This document shows, one piece after another, positions 28,201 through 36,360 of a stretch of DNA of 64,000 nt. Each line of letters begins with the position of its first letter. The stretch's first letter is position 1. Source of the stretch: Mesorhizobium sp. M00.F.Ca.ET.216.01.1.1 (GTDB lineage: Bacteria; Pseudomonadota; Alphaproteobacteria; Rhizobiales; Rhizobiaceae); contig NZ_SADR02000014.1 in the NCBI RefSeq assembly GCF_004010325.2, forward strand, positions 62,001-126,000. Direction: 5' to 3'. The position numbers and the translations under genes were made by a program. The notes under the pieces are model-generated. The model saw only the letters and a program-made list of their open reading frames with translations, ran no database searches and was not told the DNA's origin.

Positions 28201-28824
28201 GTTGAACGATTGGTGAAAGGGCAGCGGCCAGACCACGAGCCGCTGCCCCTCGACAACCTCGTTGCCGATCGGCAGGCGCTGCAAGACCGGCTAAGGAGGC
28301 GCTTGCCGCACGAGGAAGAGCCGCGGCAGCTGCTGGAGGATGAACCCGCCTCCCCACCGATGATGGCATTCGAGCCAGGGGAACTGCGGCAACTGTTGGA
28401 AGACGAGCCTGCCTCCCCACCAATGATGGCGTTCGAGCCAGGGGAACTGCGGCAACTGTTGGAGGACGAACCTGCCTCCCCACCAATGATGGCGTTCGAG
28501 CCAGGGGAACTGCGGCAACTGTTGGAGGACGAGCCTGCCTCCCCACCAATGATGGCGTTCCAGCCAGGGGAACTGCGGCAGCTGTTGGAGGATGAACCCG
28601 CTTCCCCACCGATGATGGCGTTCGAGCCAGGGGAACTGCGGCAACTGTTGGAGGATGAACCCGCTTCCCCACCGATGATGGCGTTCGAGCCAGGGGAACT
28701 GCGGCAACTGTTGGAAGACGAGCCTGCCTCCACTTGGGCACAAATCAATTCGACCCCACATGCGCGAGCGGACGGTGTTCATCAGCCAGCCCAGGCGCCG
28801 TGGCTCCCTGAACGCAGAAGATAA
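25252..28824 (+). CDS. Type III effector with Ulp1/C48 SUMO-protease domain (NopD-like)
   Basis: 1190 residues from GTG 25252 (GAGG eight bases upstream); a GTG at 25228 is the alternative. Secreted-effector layout: a disordered N-terminus without signal peptide and two long internal repeats (about residues 120-345 and 515-760) sharing PDGADKRPVYSNDATAIEGL and NSLFGFSRWL. A cysteine-protease domain spans about residues 840-990 with His915 in GTHWSLLLVDR, Asp935 in YHYDSLQ, Gln966 and Cys972 in QTNHYDCGVFVLEG. This is the Ulp1 triad that cleaves SUMO conjugates. The C-terminus consists of seven 21-residue repeats. It resembles NopD of Bradyrhizobium, XopD of Xanthomonas and Mlr6316 of M. loti. 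A tts box precedes it. The likely place of action is the plant nucleus. Confidence 0.88.
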   Translation: MHPYKLDIHRGSLAAGAARRTARASGQAGQAGFEQHLGELQAADELMGAPGEEVLVNGSHGKGELRPTKRQRIQSNLQHAVTERQPGEVGNSGARVMMQLPTHQVGTSEREAQLVMQGDEHEYTPAPHLDGSMPSTVQPDRPIVVPDGADKRPVYSNDATAIEGLKSALLAGKARPDTVTRSTNSLFGFSRWLFQNNKPGLAARLYHPSLSQDLEEYESRGGSSTVAGALRQLMKSMGGAGPIVGRAVLNPHPDDAALTRHFRSASGYATALNHFSHYLRQNDKLGIAGRIYDKSLDKDVESYKAASSNGGAPIESALVYLRKNPPRVILGNHLENAVSMEARPRGDAAQHTAPQQGFDWPEELLPVGYKEGTDLPLSLAPTAHQHQAPDFGEAVPHLNWRHGDQGAPEELVAARDRSSPLPSEAVPHKSGRGLATQPRLWAEKSASPELFRRRAEQALPASARGVETSSAVDEAAQAARQALAWLQQEMEGIEPMQDPHKVATPECEAQLVRQRDEHESTPAPHPGGGGSMASTVQPDRPIVVPDGADKRPVYSNDATAIEGLRAAFHAGKAKANTVTYNVNSLFGFSRWLLQNNKPGFAARLYHSSLDQDLKEYESTGGSSTVAGALRYLKKSTGGAQIMARPVVIPYPDDAELIRNYRAASTKEYLAAPATGRNPDTVGGYTNFLRHFSQYLRQNNKLGIAARIHDKSLDKDVESFKAVSYGNRLSISSALAHLRDILPRIVLGRETVLSAHPADAVTRRVGAAAEAGPAAPARAPQPASPATARLPGTYRGLPLVDVTTLTTSSSGAQIGALDPTAPSNVATGRVLGAAEWLSDAHIQRDYNLLEGQLQGINPALAARTRLVDPSVSHLLRHTSPQDARGILQSIYNQNNATADFLFLPVNNGTATSPGTHWSLLLVDRRDPERRFAYHYDSLQREGYNDVPAKQLAGLLNATLAPAPMARQTNHYDCGVFVLEGTWALVERLVKGQRPDHEPLPLDNLVADRQALQDRLRRRLPHEEEPRQLLEDEPASPPMMAFEPGELRQLLEDEPASPPMMAFEPGELRQLLEDEPASPPMMAFEPGELRQLLEDEPASPPMMAFQPGELRQLLEDEPASPPMMAFEPGELRQLLEDEPASPPMMAFEPGELRQLLEDEPASTWAQINSTPHARADGVHQPAQAPWLPERRR
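28324..28731 (+). repeat. 63-base tandem repeat in the effector C-terminus
   Basis: Six full and one partial copy of a 63-base unit, each encoding RQLLEDEPASPPMMAFEPGE plus L. Copies differ mainly at synonymous positions (GAA/GAG, CCC/CCT); one copy has FQPGE. The high identity implies recent expansion, and copy number may vary among strains. Confidence 0.92.
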
Positions 28825-29042
28825 CTTTGCGGAGGAGCGGTCACGCAACTGTCGGCGGCGCCGGGCCTCAGGGTGAATGGAAAGGATGGAGTGGCGGATG
28901 GTGTCGCGTGAAGGCGCAACACGCGTGCTGACCGACCTGATACGTAGGAAGTCGTTCATTGCTCCCAAATCGTATGTGAGGAACATTCCTGTCCCGGCTG
29001 CGCCGCGCGATGCTAGGTCGCGTTGTTCAGCGGGCCAAGCCG
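28825..29042. other. Spacer with possible last trace of rlxS before traG
   Basis: 218 bases without a gene. The last 18 bases read in one phase as SGPSR and a stop (29029-29046), echoing the RlxS C-terminus, and share AGCGGGCCAAGC with the 21.4-kb rlxS remnant. The TGA overlaps the traG ATG as ATGA. Confidence 0.4.
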
Positions 29043-31073
29043 ATGACACCTACGAAGCTACTGATCGGGCAGATCGCCGTTGTGTGCGCAATTGTCATTA
29101 TCGGCGTATGGACGGCAACCCAATGGTGCGCTCAAATGCTGACCTACCAGACGCCTCTCGGCGCACCATGGTTTCTCTTCGCCGGCTGGCCAATCTACAA
29201 GCCGTGGAAGCTGTTTGAATGGTGGTTCCACTTCGATGCTTATGCGCCGGAGGTCTTCGACAAAGCCGGTACGCTTGCAGGCGCCAGCGGATTCCTGGGC
29301 TGTGCCGCCGCAATCGCTGGCTCGCTTTTGCGCGCGCGACAGCGCGGGTCGGTTACGACCTATGGGTCTTCACGGTGGGCCACGACTCATGAGGTCGAGA
29401 CGGCAGGGTTGTTACGGCCGGCGGGCGTTTTCCTCGGTAGGCTGAACGATCGCTATCTGCGCCATGACGGCCCGGAGCACGTCATGGCATTTGCGCCGAC
29501 GCGTTCGGGCAAGGGCGTGGGGCTGGTTGTTCCAACGCTACTTTCCTGGACCGGGTCTGCCATCATTCATGATATAAAAGGCGAAAATTGGCAGTTGACC
29601 TCCGGCTGGCGGTCGAAATTCTCGTACTGCCTTCTGTTCAATCCGACCGACCCGAGATCGGCACGCTACAACCCGCTGCTGGAGGTACGCAAAGGCCCAG
29701 ATGAGATCCGAGACGTTCAAAACATCGCCGACATCCTCGTCGATCCCGAGGGCGCGCTGGAGCGACGGAACCACTGGGAGAAGACCAGCCATTCACTCCT
29801 AGTTGGCGCCATTTTGCACGTGCTCTACGCTGAAGAGGAAAAGACGCTGGCCCGCGTCGCCACCTTCCTGTCGGACCCGCAACGCTCGTTTGCCGCAACG
29901 CTACAGCGGATGATGACGACAAACCATCTCGGGACGGGGCATAACCCTCAGGTCCATCCCGTAGTGGCCTCGGCGGCTCGCGAACTCCTGAACAAGTCGG
30001 AGAACGAGCGCTCAGGCGTCCTCTCGACCGCCATGTCCTTTCTCGGGCTTTATCGTGATCCAACGGTCGCGACGGCCACTTCGTCCTGCGACTGGCGCAT
30101 CGCTGACCTAGTGGATGGAGAGCGACCGCTGTCGCTCTATCTGGTCGTGCCGCCTTCGGATATCTCGCGCACCAAGCCTTTGGTGCGACTGATCTTGAAC
30201 CAGATCGGCAGGCGGTTGACGGAGCGCCTGGAGGGGGACCCGAAGAAGAGCCGTAAGCATCAACTGCTCATGATGCTGGACGAGTTTCCGGCGCTCGGTC
30301 GCCTCGACTTCTTCGAGACGGCGCTCGCCTTCATGGCAGGTTATGGCATTCGCTCCTATCTGATCGCACAATCTTTGAACCAGGTTTCAAAGGCCTATGG
30401 CGAGAACAATGCTATTCTCGACAATTGCCACGTGCGAATTGCCTTTTCCTCCAATGACGAACGCACGGCCAAGCGCATCTCGGATGCCCTCGGCACCGCA
30501 ACCGAACTTAGGTCGATGCGCAACTATGCGGGCCATCGGCTTGCGCCCTGGCTTTCGCATGTCATGGTGAGCCGCCAGGAAACCGCGCGCCCGCTCCTGA
30601 CGCCAGGCGAGGTGATGCAATTGCCGCCGTCAGACGAATTGGTCCTGGTTTCTGGGTTGCCGCCGATCCGCGCCAAGAAGCTGCGCTATTATCAGGATCA
30701 GAATTTCACAGACCGGGTGCTGCCTGCGCCGGTGCTGCGCGACGGTCCCTATGCGGACTGCCCTGCATCACGCCCGGACGGCTGGACTGGACAAGTGTGC
30801 AGCGTCGATAGCCGACTTGCTGCGGACGACGAAAGCGCCGACGCGCCAGTTGAAGACGAGGGAGGCGTTCAGCAGCAACGCCATCCAAGCCTGCCCGTAG
30901 AAGACGTTGTTGTCTCTCAAGAGCCCGATCAGGCCGATCTGTTGAAGCCCGCAGACGATGACAGCGAAGCGCTCGCGGACAAGCGTGTCATGGATCGGAT
31001 TTCCACTGCGGCCCGCGCCTACGGTATCAACGAGGGCAGGGGCGACGACAAGGATGTCATTCCCGGCTTCTGA
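29043..31073 (+). CDS. traG: Type IV coupling protein TraG (VirD4 family)
   Basis: 676-residue inner-membrane ATPase that connects the relaxosome to the Trb channel. Two N-terminal membrane segments (LLIGQIAVVCAIVIIGVW and SGFLGCAAAIAGSLL), Walker A APTRSGKGVGLVVP, IHDIKGENW, and the Walker B region LLMMLDEFPALGRL are all present, followed by AYGIRSYLIAQS-type and NCHVRIAFSSNDERTAKRIS motifs. A hydrophilic acidic tail of about 110 residues closes the protein. ATG 29043 is preferred to ATG 29010 because protein similarity begins at MTPTKLLIGQ and the presumed ancestral rlxS stop overlaps it. It heads the traG-copG-trb cluster. Confidence 0.95.
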   Translation: MTPTKLLIGQIAVVCAIVIIGVWTATQWCAQMLTYQTPLGAPWFLFAGWPIYKPWKLFEWWFHFDAYAPEVFDKAGTLAGASGFLGCAAAIAGSLLRARQRGSVTTYGSSRWATTHEVETAGLLRPAGVFLGRLNDRYLRHDGPEHVMAFAPTRSGKGVGLVVPTLLSWTGSAIIHDIKGENWQLTSGWRSKFSYCLLFNPTDPRSARYNPLLEVRKGPDEIRDVQNIADILVDPEGALERRNHWEKTSHSLLVGAILHVLYAEEEKTLARVATFLSDPQRSFAATLQRMMTTNHLGTGHNPQVHPVVASAARELLNKSENERSGVLSTAMSFLGLYRDPTVATATSSCDWRIADLVDGERPLSLYLVVPPSDISRTKPLVRLILNQIGRRLTERLEGDPKKSRKHQLLMMLDEFPALGRLDFFETALAFMAGYGIRSYLIAQSLNQVSKAYGENNAILDNCHVRIAFSSNDERTAKRISDALGTATELRSMRNYAGHRLAPWLSHVMVSRQETARPLLTPGEVMQLPPSDELVLVSGLPPIRAKKLRYYQDQNFTDRVLPAPVLRDGPYADCPASRPDGWTGQVCSVDSRLAADDESADAPVEDEGGVQQQRHPSLPVEDVVVSQEPDQADLLKPADDDSEALADKRVMDRISTAARAYGINEGRGDDKDVIPGF

Positions 31074-31189
31074 AGTCCGCTGAGTTGCAGAGCGCATCTC
31101 AGCGTAGATAACGGCCATAAGCAATTTTGAGCGTCTGGCCGATCCTTCTCCCGTCGCCGGCGCAACGCCGGGCCGTCGGAACGAGCCGC

Positions 31190-31603
31190 ATGAAGCCCCA
31201 CCGCATTCGCCATCAGTTTCTGCTTGAGCCGGAGCTCAGCGAGAAACTGGACAACCTCAGTCGCGATCCGTCAACGACCAAATCAGCGATCGTGGCGAAG
31301 GCGGTCGAGGCGTTCATCGAGCGGCGTGGCGAGAACGAGTTCGATCGGCGCTACGGCGTAAGGCTTGACCGGCTCTCCCGCGACCTTGCCCACGTCAGGC
31401 GCGATGCCGAGGTGATCCTGGAGAGTCTGGCGCTCTTCATCCGCTTTTCGATCACGCTTCATGCCCACACGCCTGTGCCGGACAGGGCGACCCAGGCGAT
31501 TGCCCAGGAGCGTTTTGACAAATTCGTTGAGCAGGTCGGCCGCCAGATCGCTTCCGGCAAAAGGTCGCTTAGCAAAGACAATGGTGGGGGAGGGGAAGGA
31601 TGA
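31190..31603 (+). CDS. Ribbon-helix-helix (CopG-type) regulator
   Basis: 137 residues. The N-terminus HRIRHQFLLEPELSEKLDNL and TTKSAIVAKAVEAFIERRG is a ribbon-helix-helix DNA-binding fold; the rest is helical with a hydrophobic stretch ILESLALFIRFSITLHAHT. A gene of this type sits between traG and trbB in most rhizobial trb clusters and probably regulates the cluster. The ATG at 31190 is chosen over an open frame beginning at 31127 because it begins at the conserved fold. The stop overlaps the trbB start (ATGA). Confidence 0.85.
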   Translation: MKPHRIRHQFLLEPELSEKLDNLSRDPSTTKSAIVAKAVEAFIERRGENEFDRRYGVRLDRLSRDLAHVRRDAEVILESLALFIRFSITLHAHTPVPDRATQAIAQERFDKFVEQVGRQIASGKRSLSKDNGGGGEG

Positions 31604-32568
31604 GCTCTCATCCCGAGGCCGACCACCGGCGGCGTGTCATGCTGCGCACCGCCCTGGGTCCGGCAATCACCGAAGCCCTTGCCGATCCGTCCGTCATCGA
31701 GGTGATGGTCAATCCCGACGGTGCGCTGCGGCTCGACCGGCTGGGCGAGGGCCGAGTCAATACGGGCGTGCATCTGCACCCGTCCGAGGCGGAACGCATC
31801 ATCCGCCTGGTCGCCTCCCATGTGCGGGTCGAGGCGCACGCGGACAATCCGATTGTCAGTGCCGAACTGCCGTCGGGCGAGCGCTTCGAGGGTCTGCTGC
31901 CGCCGGTCGTGCTCGCGCCATGCTTTGCCATCCGTAAACCAGCGGCAAAGCTCTACACGCTGGCCGACTATGTCGCGGACCGGATCATGCTGCCGCTGCA
32001 GGTCGATGTGCTCAAGAGGGCAGTCCGCGAGCGGCGCAACATCCTGGTCGCCGGCGGCACGTCTTCGGGCAAGACAACCCTTGCCAATGCGCTGCTGGCG
32101 GAGGTCGCAGAATGCGACGAGCGGGTGATCCTCATCGAGGACACGCGCGAACTGCAGTGCGCGGCCAGGGACTGCGTTGCCCTGAGAACGAGGCGGGGCT
32201 CGGTCACCCTTGCCGATCTCGTGCGCTCAACGCTGCGGCTCAGGCCCGACCGCATCATCGTCGGCGAAGTAAGAGGTGCGGAAGCACTCGACATGCTGAA
32301 GGCATGGAACACCGGGCACCCCGGCGGCATCGCCACGGTTCACGCCAATTCGGCGCGCTCCGCACTCTACCGTATCGAGCAGCTCGCACAGGAAGCAGTC
32401 GTCACCGTTCCCCGCCGCCTCATCGCCGATGCCGTCGACCTGCTCGTCTTCATCGCCGGCCGCGGCTCGTCGCGCCACATCGACGCAATCGCCGAGGTCA
32501 CCGGTCTCGACGGCAGCGGCGATTACGCCGTTGCCCCGCTCACGCTTTCGCAACTCCAGCAGCTTTGA
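31600..32568 (+). CDS. trbB: Conjugal transfer ATPase TrbB (VirB11 family)
   Basis: 322-residue hexameric cytoplasmic ATPase that powers pilus assembly and substrate transfer. Walker A VAGGTSSGKTTLANALL, acidic Asp box LIEDTRELQC, Walker B region RPDRIIVGEVRGAEALDML and His box GHPGGIATVHANS are all in place. ATG overlaps the preceding stop by four bases. It is full length for the family and followed after 12 bases by trbC. Confidence 0.97.
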   Translation: MSSHPEADHRRRVMLRTALGPAITEALADPSVIEVMVNPDGALRLDRLGEGRVNTGVHLHPSEAERIIRLVASHVRVEAHADNPIVSAELPSGERFEGLLPPVVLAPCFAIRKPAAKLYTLADYVADRIMLPLQVDVLKRAVRERRNILVAGGTSSGKTTLANALLAEVAECDERVILIEDTRELQCAARDCVALRTRRGSVTLADLVRSTLRLRPDRIIVGEVRGAEALDMLKAWNTGHPGGIATVHANSARSALYRIEQLAQEAVVTVPRRLIADAVDLLVFIAGRGSSRHIDAIAEVTGLDGSGDYAVAPLTLSQLQQL

Positions 32569-32580
32569 AAGGCCTTCCTC

Positions 32581-32889
32581 ATGCGCAAGAAGCTTCGCTT
32601 TCTTTCGTCCACAGCGCTCGCGTTTCTTATCACGGCCCCCGTTTATGCGGCCGGCTCCGGCATGCCGTGGGAGCAGCCGCTGCAGCAGATCCTGGAGTCG
32701 GTGCAGGGACCGGTCGCCAAGATCGTTGCGGTGATCATCATTATCACCACCGGCCTGACGCTTGCCTTCGGCGACACCGCCGGTGGTTTTCGGCGCCTGA
32801 TTCAGATCGTCTTCGGTCTGTCGATCGCCTTCGCGGCATCGAGCTTCTTCCTCTCCTTCTTCTCCTTCGGTGGTGGGGCGCTCGTCTGA
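32581..32889 (+). CDS. trbC: Pilin-like TrbC
   Basis: 102-residue VirB2-type pilin. A cleavable signal peptide (LRFLSSTALAFLITAPVYAA) is followed by two membrane helices (AKIVAVIIIITTGLTLAFGD and FGLSIAFAASSFFLSFFSFG). TraF would process its C-terminus, and possibly cyclise it. The stop overlaps the trbD start by one base. Confidence 0.93.
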   Translation: MRKKLRFLSSTALAFLITAPVYAAGSGMPWEQPLQQILESVQGPVAKIVAVIIIITTGLTLAFGDTAGGFRRLIQIVFGLSIAFAASSFFLSFFSFGGGALV

Positions 32890-33161
32890 TGGCCGCCGGG
32901 GAGCAGCATATCGAGGGCTTCGCAGTACCGGTCCACCGGGCGCTGACCGAGCCGATCCTGCTCGGCGGGGCTCCGCGCGCGGTGGCGATCCTCAACGGTA
33001 CAGTGGCCGCGGCCCTTGGCTTCGGCTTGCAGCAATGGATTGCTGGTCTGGTGCTTTGGATCGCGGGCCACTCGTTAGCGGTCTTTGCCGCAAGACGCGA
33101 TCCGGACTTCGCCAGCGTGCTTGTGCGCCACCTTCGTCTGAAGGGGTGGCTTGCATGCTGA
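32889..33161 (+). CDS. trbD: TrbD, VirB3-like membrane protein
   Basis: 90 residues. Pattern GFAVPVHRALTEPILLGGAP is the family hallmark, followed by two closely spaced membrane helices (AVAILNGTVAAALGFGL and GLVLWIAGHSLAVFAAR). It would sit in the inner membrane with TrbE. The start ATG overlaps the trbC stop; the end overlaps the trbE start by seven bases. Confidence 0.92.
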   Translation: MAAGEQHIEGFAVPVHRALTEPILLGGAPRAVAILNGTVAAALGFGLQQWIAGLVLWIAGHSLAVFAARRDPDFASVLVRHLRLKGWLAC

Positions 33162-35605
33162 ACCTTTCGGAATATCGAAGCAAAGCCGACCGGCTTGCCG
33201 ACCATCTACCCTGGGCTGCCTTGGTGGCGCCCGGCATCGTGCTCAACAAGGACGGCAGCTTTCAGCGGACGTTGCGGTTCCGCGGCCCGGATCTCGAAAG
33301 TGCGACGGAGGCTGAACTCGTCGGCATTTGCGGCCGGGCGAACAATGCTCTCAGACGCCTTGGCTCTGGCTGGGCATTGTTCTTTGAGGCCGAGCGCATA
33401 GAAGCGCTGGGCTATCCGAACTCGCATTTTCCTGACGCCGCGTCGTGGCTGGTCGACGAAGAACGCCGCGCTGCTTTCGAGGGGAAGGTAGCGCACTACG
33501 AGAGCCGCTATCATGTGACCTTAGTGTTTATGCCACCGCCCGACGCCCAGGCGCGCGCGGAAAGCGCGCTCGTCGACTCTCATTATTCCCAAGGAGAAAG
33601 AGACTGGCGCCAGGATCTGGCGAGGTTCCGTGACGAGACCAACCGCGTGCTCGATCTCTTCTCGGGCTTCATGCCCGAAGTACGCGTCCTCGATGATGCT
33701 CAGACGTTGACCTATCTCCACGGCACGATTTCGCCTCGACGCCATCCTATCATGGTCCCGGAAACGCCGATATATCTGGATGCCATCCTGGTCGATGCGC
33801 CGCTTGCCGGTGGCCTGGAGCCGATGCTGGGTGAGCAGCATCTTCGCACACTGACCATCCTCGGCTTTCCGAACCTCACCCGGCCCGGGATTCTCGATGC
33901 CCTCAATCATCAGGATTTCGCCTATCGCTGGATGACGCGCTTCATTCCGCTCGAGAAAACGGAAGCCACGAAGACGCTGACGCGGTTGCGCCGGCAGTGG
34001 TTTGCCAAGCGCAAATCGATCGTGGCAATCCTACGCGAGGTCATTACCAACGAGCCGGTCCCGCTTGTCGACAGCGATGCCGACAACAAGGCGCTCGATG
34101 CCGACGAAGCCCTTCAGGCATTGGGCGGCGATCATGTGAGCTTCGGCTATCTCACCACGACCGTGACGGTGTGGGGCGAGGATCGCCAAGCCGCTGCAGA
34201 GAAGCTTCGCGCGGTCGAGCGCATCATCAATGGGATCGGTTTCACCACGATCCGAGAAGGCGTCAATGCGGTCGAGGCTTGGCTCGGCTCATTGCCTGGC
34301 CATGTCTACGCTAACGTTCGCCAACCGCTCGTTCATACTTTGAACCTTGCCCATCTCATGCCGCTGTCGTCGGTTTGGGCCGGTCCTGCGACAAACGAGT
34401 ATCTCGCGAAAGTCACCCAAACCGAAGCGCCACCGCTTCTCGTTGCCGAGACCAGCGGGTCGACACCGTTTCGGCTTTCCACCCACGTCGAAGATGTCGG
34501 CCACATGCTGGCTGTTGGTCCGACCGGCGCCGGCAAGTCGGTTCTGCTTGCTCTGATTGCTCTGCAGTTCAGGCGCTATGCCGGCGCCCAGGTTTATGTC
34601 TTCGACAAAGGCAATTCGGCCCGTGCTGCAACACTTGCCATGGGTGGAGAACACCACGCGCTAGGAGCGGACGGTTCCCTTGCCTTTCAGCCACTGCGCA
34701 GCATCAACGACCAGGCTAGCCGAAGCTGGGCGGCCGAATGGATCGCCAGCCTTATTGCCCACGAGAACGTCACCGTCACGCCGGAGGTGAAGGAGGCTAT
34801 CTGGTCAGCGCTGGCCAGCCTTGCCACCGCGCCGGCGCAGGAACGCACACTGACCGGCCTTTCGGTCCTGCTTCAATCCAATGCGCTGAAGTCCGCATTG
34901 ATGCCCTACACGCTCGACGGTCCCTTCGGCCGCCTGCTCGATGCCGATCATGATGGGCTGGCCTTGTCGGATGTGCAGTGTTTCGAGACCGAGGAGCTGA
35001 TGCACAGCCAAGGCGCTTTGCTGCCGGTGCTTACCTATCTGTTCCAGCGACTTGAGGAACGGTTCGACGGACGGCCCACGCTGATCATGCTCGACGAGGC
35101 GTGGGTCTATCTCGACAATCCGCTGTTCGCCGCCCGCATCCGCGAATGGCTGAAGGTGCTGCGAAAGAAGAACGTGTCGGTTGTCTTCGCTACGCAGTCG
35201 CTGGCTGATATCGCGGGCTCTGCCATAGCGCCGGCAATCATCGAAAGCTGCCCGCAGCGCATTTTCCTTCCCAATGATCGTGCCGTGGAACCCCAGGCGC
35301 GCACAGCCTACGAACGCTTCGGTTTAAGCGAGCGGCAGATCGAATTGATCGCCCGCGCCACGCCGAAGCGTCAGTATTATCTGCAATCGCGCCGCGGCAA
35401 CCGTCTGTTCGAGCTCGGGCTTGGCCCCATCGCTCTTGCGCTTTGCGGTGCTTCCGATCCGGCCACGCAGACTCTGATCGACAGGATCCTGTCCGAAGAC
35501 GGGCAAGGCAGCTTTGCCTCGCAGTTCCTGATCGCGCGCGGCCTCGATTGGGCCGGCGAACTTCTCAAGCAATTCCCTCAACCAGACAAGGAGCAATTAG
35601 CATGA
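33155..35605 (+). CDS. trbE: TrbE, VirB4-type conjugation ATPase
   Basis: 816-residue motor ATPase of the channel. The N-terminal half is the CagE/TrbE/VirB domain (RSKADRLADHLPWAALVAPG, GWALFFEAERIE). The C-terminal ATPase has Walker A AVGPTGAGKSVLLALIAL and Walker B LIMLDEAWVYLDNPLFAARI, then VVFATQSLADIAGS. ATG 33155 overlaps trbD. The stop TGA is shared with the trbJ start (ATGATG). No breaks. Confidence 0.97.
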   Translation: MLNLSEYRSKADRLADHLPWAALVAPGIVLNKDGSFQRTLRFRGPDLESATEAELVGICGRANNALRRLGSGWALFFEAERIEALGYPNSHFPDAASWLVDEERRAAFEGKVAHYESRYHVTLVFMPPPDAQARAESALVDSHYSQGERDWRQDLARFRDETNRVLDLFSGFMPEVRVLDDAQTLTYLHGTISPRRHPIMVPETPIYLDAILVDAPLAGGLEPMLGEQHLRTLTILGFPNLTRPGILDALNHQDFAYRWMTRFIPLEKTEATKTLTRLRRQWFAKRKSIVAILREVITNEPVPLVDSDADNKALDADEALQALGGDHVSFGYLTTTVTVWGEDRQAAAEKLRAVERIINGIGFTTIREGVNAVEAWLGSLPGHVYANVRQPLVHTLNLAHLMPLSSVWAGPATNEYLAKVTQTEAPPLLVAETSGSTPFRLSTHVEDVGHMLAVGPTGAGKSVLLALIALQFRRYAGAQVYVFDKGNSARAATLAMGGEHHALGADGSLAFQPLRSINDQASRSWAAEWIASLIAHENVTVTPEVKEAIWSALASLATAPAQERTLTGLSVLLQSNALKSALMPYTLDGPFGRLLDADHDGLALSDVQCFETEELMHSQGALLPVLTYLFQRLEERFDGRPTLIMLDEAWVYLDNPLFAARIREWLKVLRKKNVSVVFATQSLADIAGSAIAPAIIESCPQRIFLPNDRAVEPQARTAYERFGLSERQIELIARATPKRQYYLQSRRGNRLFELGLGPIALALCGASDPATQTLIDRILSEDGQGSFASQFLIARGLDWAGELLKQFPQPDKEQLA

Positions 35606-36327
35606 TGCGGCGACGCCTTCTCTCCGGCCTGATCACCGTTTCCCTGATCGCCAAGCCTATGGCCGACTATGTGCAGCCCGCCTACGCCCTTATCGTGTTC
35701 GATCCGTCCAATTATGCGCAGAACGTGCTGACGGCCGCGCGCGCCCTGGAGCAGATCAACAACCAGATCCAGTCGCTGCAGAATCAGGCGACCATGCTGC
35801 AGAACATGGCGCGCAATCTTCAGCGTCTGGATTTCTCTTCCGTTGGCCAACTCACCGGTTCGCTCCATCGCATCGACGGCTTGATGGACCAGGCGAGTGG
35901 CCTCAGCTTTGATCTGGGCAAGCTTCAAGACCAGTGGCGCAGCCAATATCCGGAAAGCTACGACGCCACGATCAAGGTCAGCGATGTGGCGAGTGCTGCG
36001 CGCGAGCGTTGGCAAAGCGCCATGCAGGCGTTCCGCCAGACCATGGGGGTCCAGTCGCAAATCGTCGAGAACGTCCGCGCCGACGGCGATCTGCTCGCCG
36101 ATCTCGTCAACCGCAGCCAAGGGGCGGCCGGTGCGCTTCAGGCAAGCCAGGCCACCAACCAGCTGATAGCGCTTTCGACAAAGCAGCAGATGCAGATCCA
36201 GACGCTGCTCGCAACGCAGTTTCGAGCTGAGGCCGAGGATGCCGCCCGCAAGGCCCAGTCAGAGGAAGCCGCCCGCGAGATGACGAAGCGATTCTTGGGT
36301 ACCGGCTCGGCTTATCCCGGCAATTAA
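35602..36327 (+). CDS. trbJ: TrbJ, VirB5-like periplasmic protein
   Basis: 241 residues. Signal peptide (SGLITVSLIAKPMADYVQPA region) then FDPSNYAQNVLTAARALEQI and long coiled-coil-like helices NNQIQSLQNQATMLQNMARN, typical of TrbJ, a minor pilus component. AAGGAG lies eight bases before ATG 35602; ATG 35605 is an alternative. In many rhizobial clusters a small trbK (entry exclusion) follows; here only 33 bases separate trbJ and trbL, so trbK is absent. Confidence 0.93.
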   Translation: MMRRRLLSGLITVSLIAKPMADYVQPAYALIVFDPSNYAQNVLTAARALEQINNQIQSLQNQATMLQNMARNLQRLDFSSVGQLTGSLHRIDGLMDQASGLSFDLGKLQDQWRSQYPESYDATIKVSDVASAARERWQSAMQAFRQTMGVQSQIVENVRADGDLLADLVNRSQGAAGALQASQATNQLIALSTKQQMQIQTLLATQFRAEAEDAARKAQSEEAAREMTKRFLGTGSAYPGN

Positions 36328-36360
36328 TCACGAGTTCATCACGACGAGGAAGGCAGCGGC

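Noticed and set aside
28324..28731. Regular repeats that might suggest a CRISPR array
   Set aside because: Units are contiguous without spacers, keep the reading frame and encode the effector tail; no cas genes are present.
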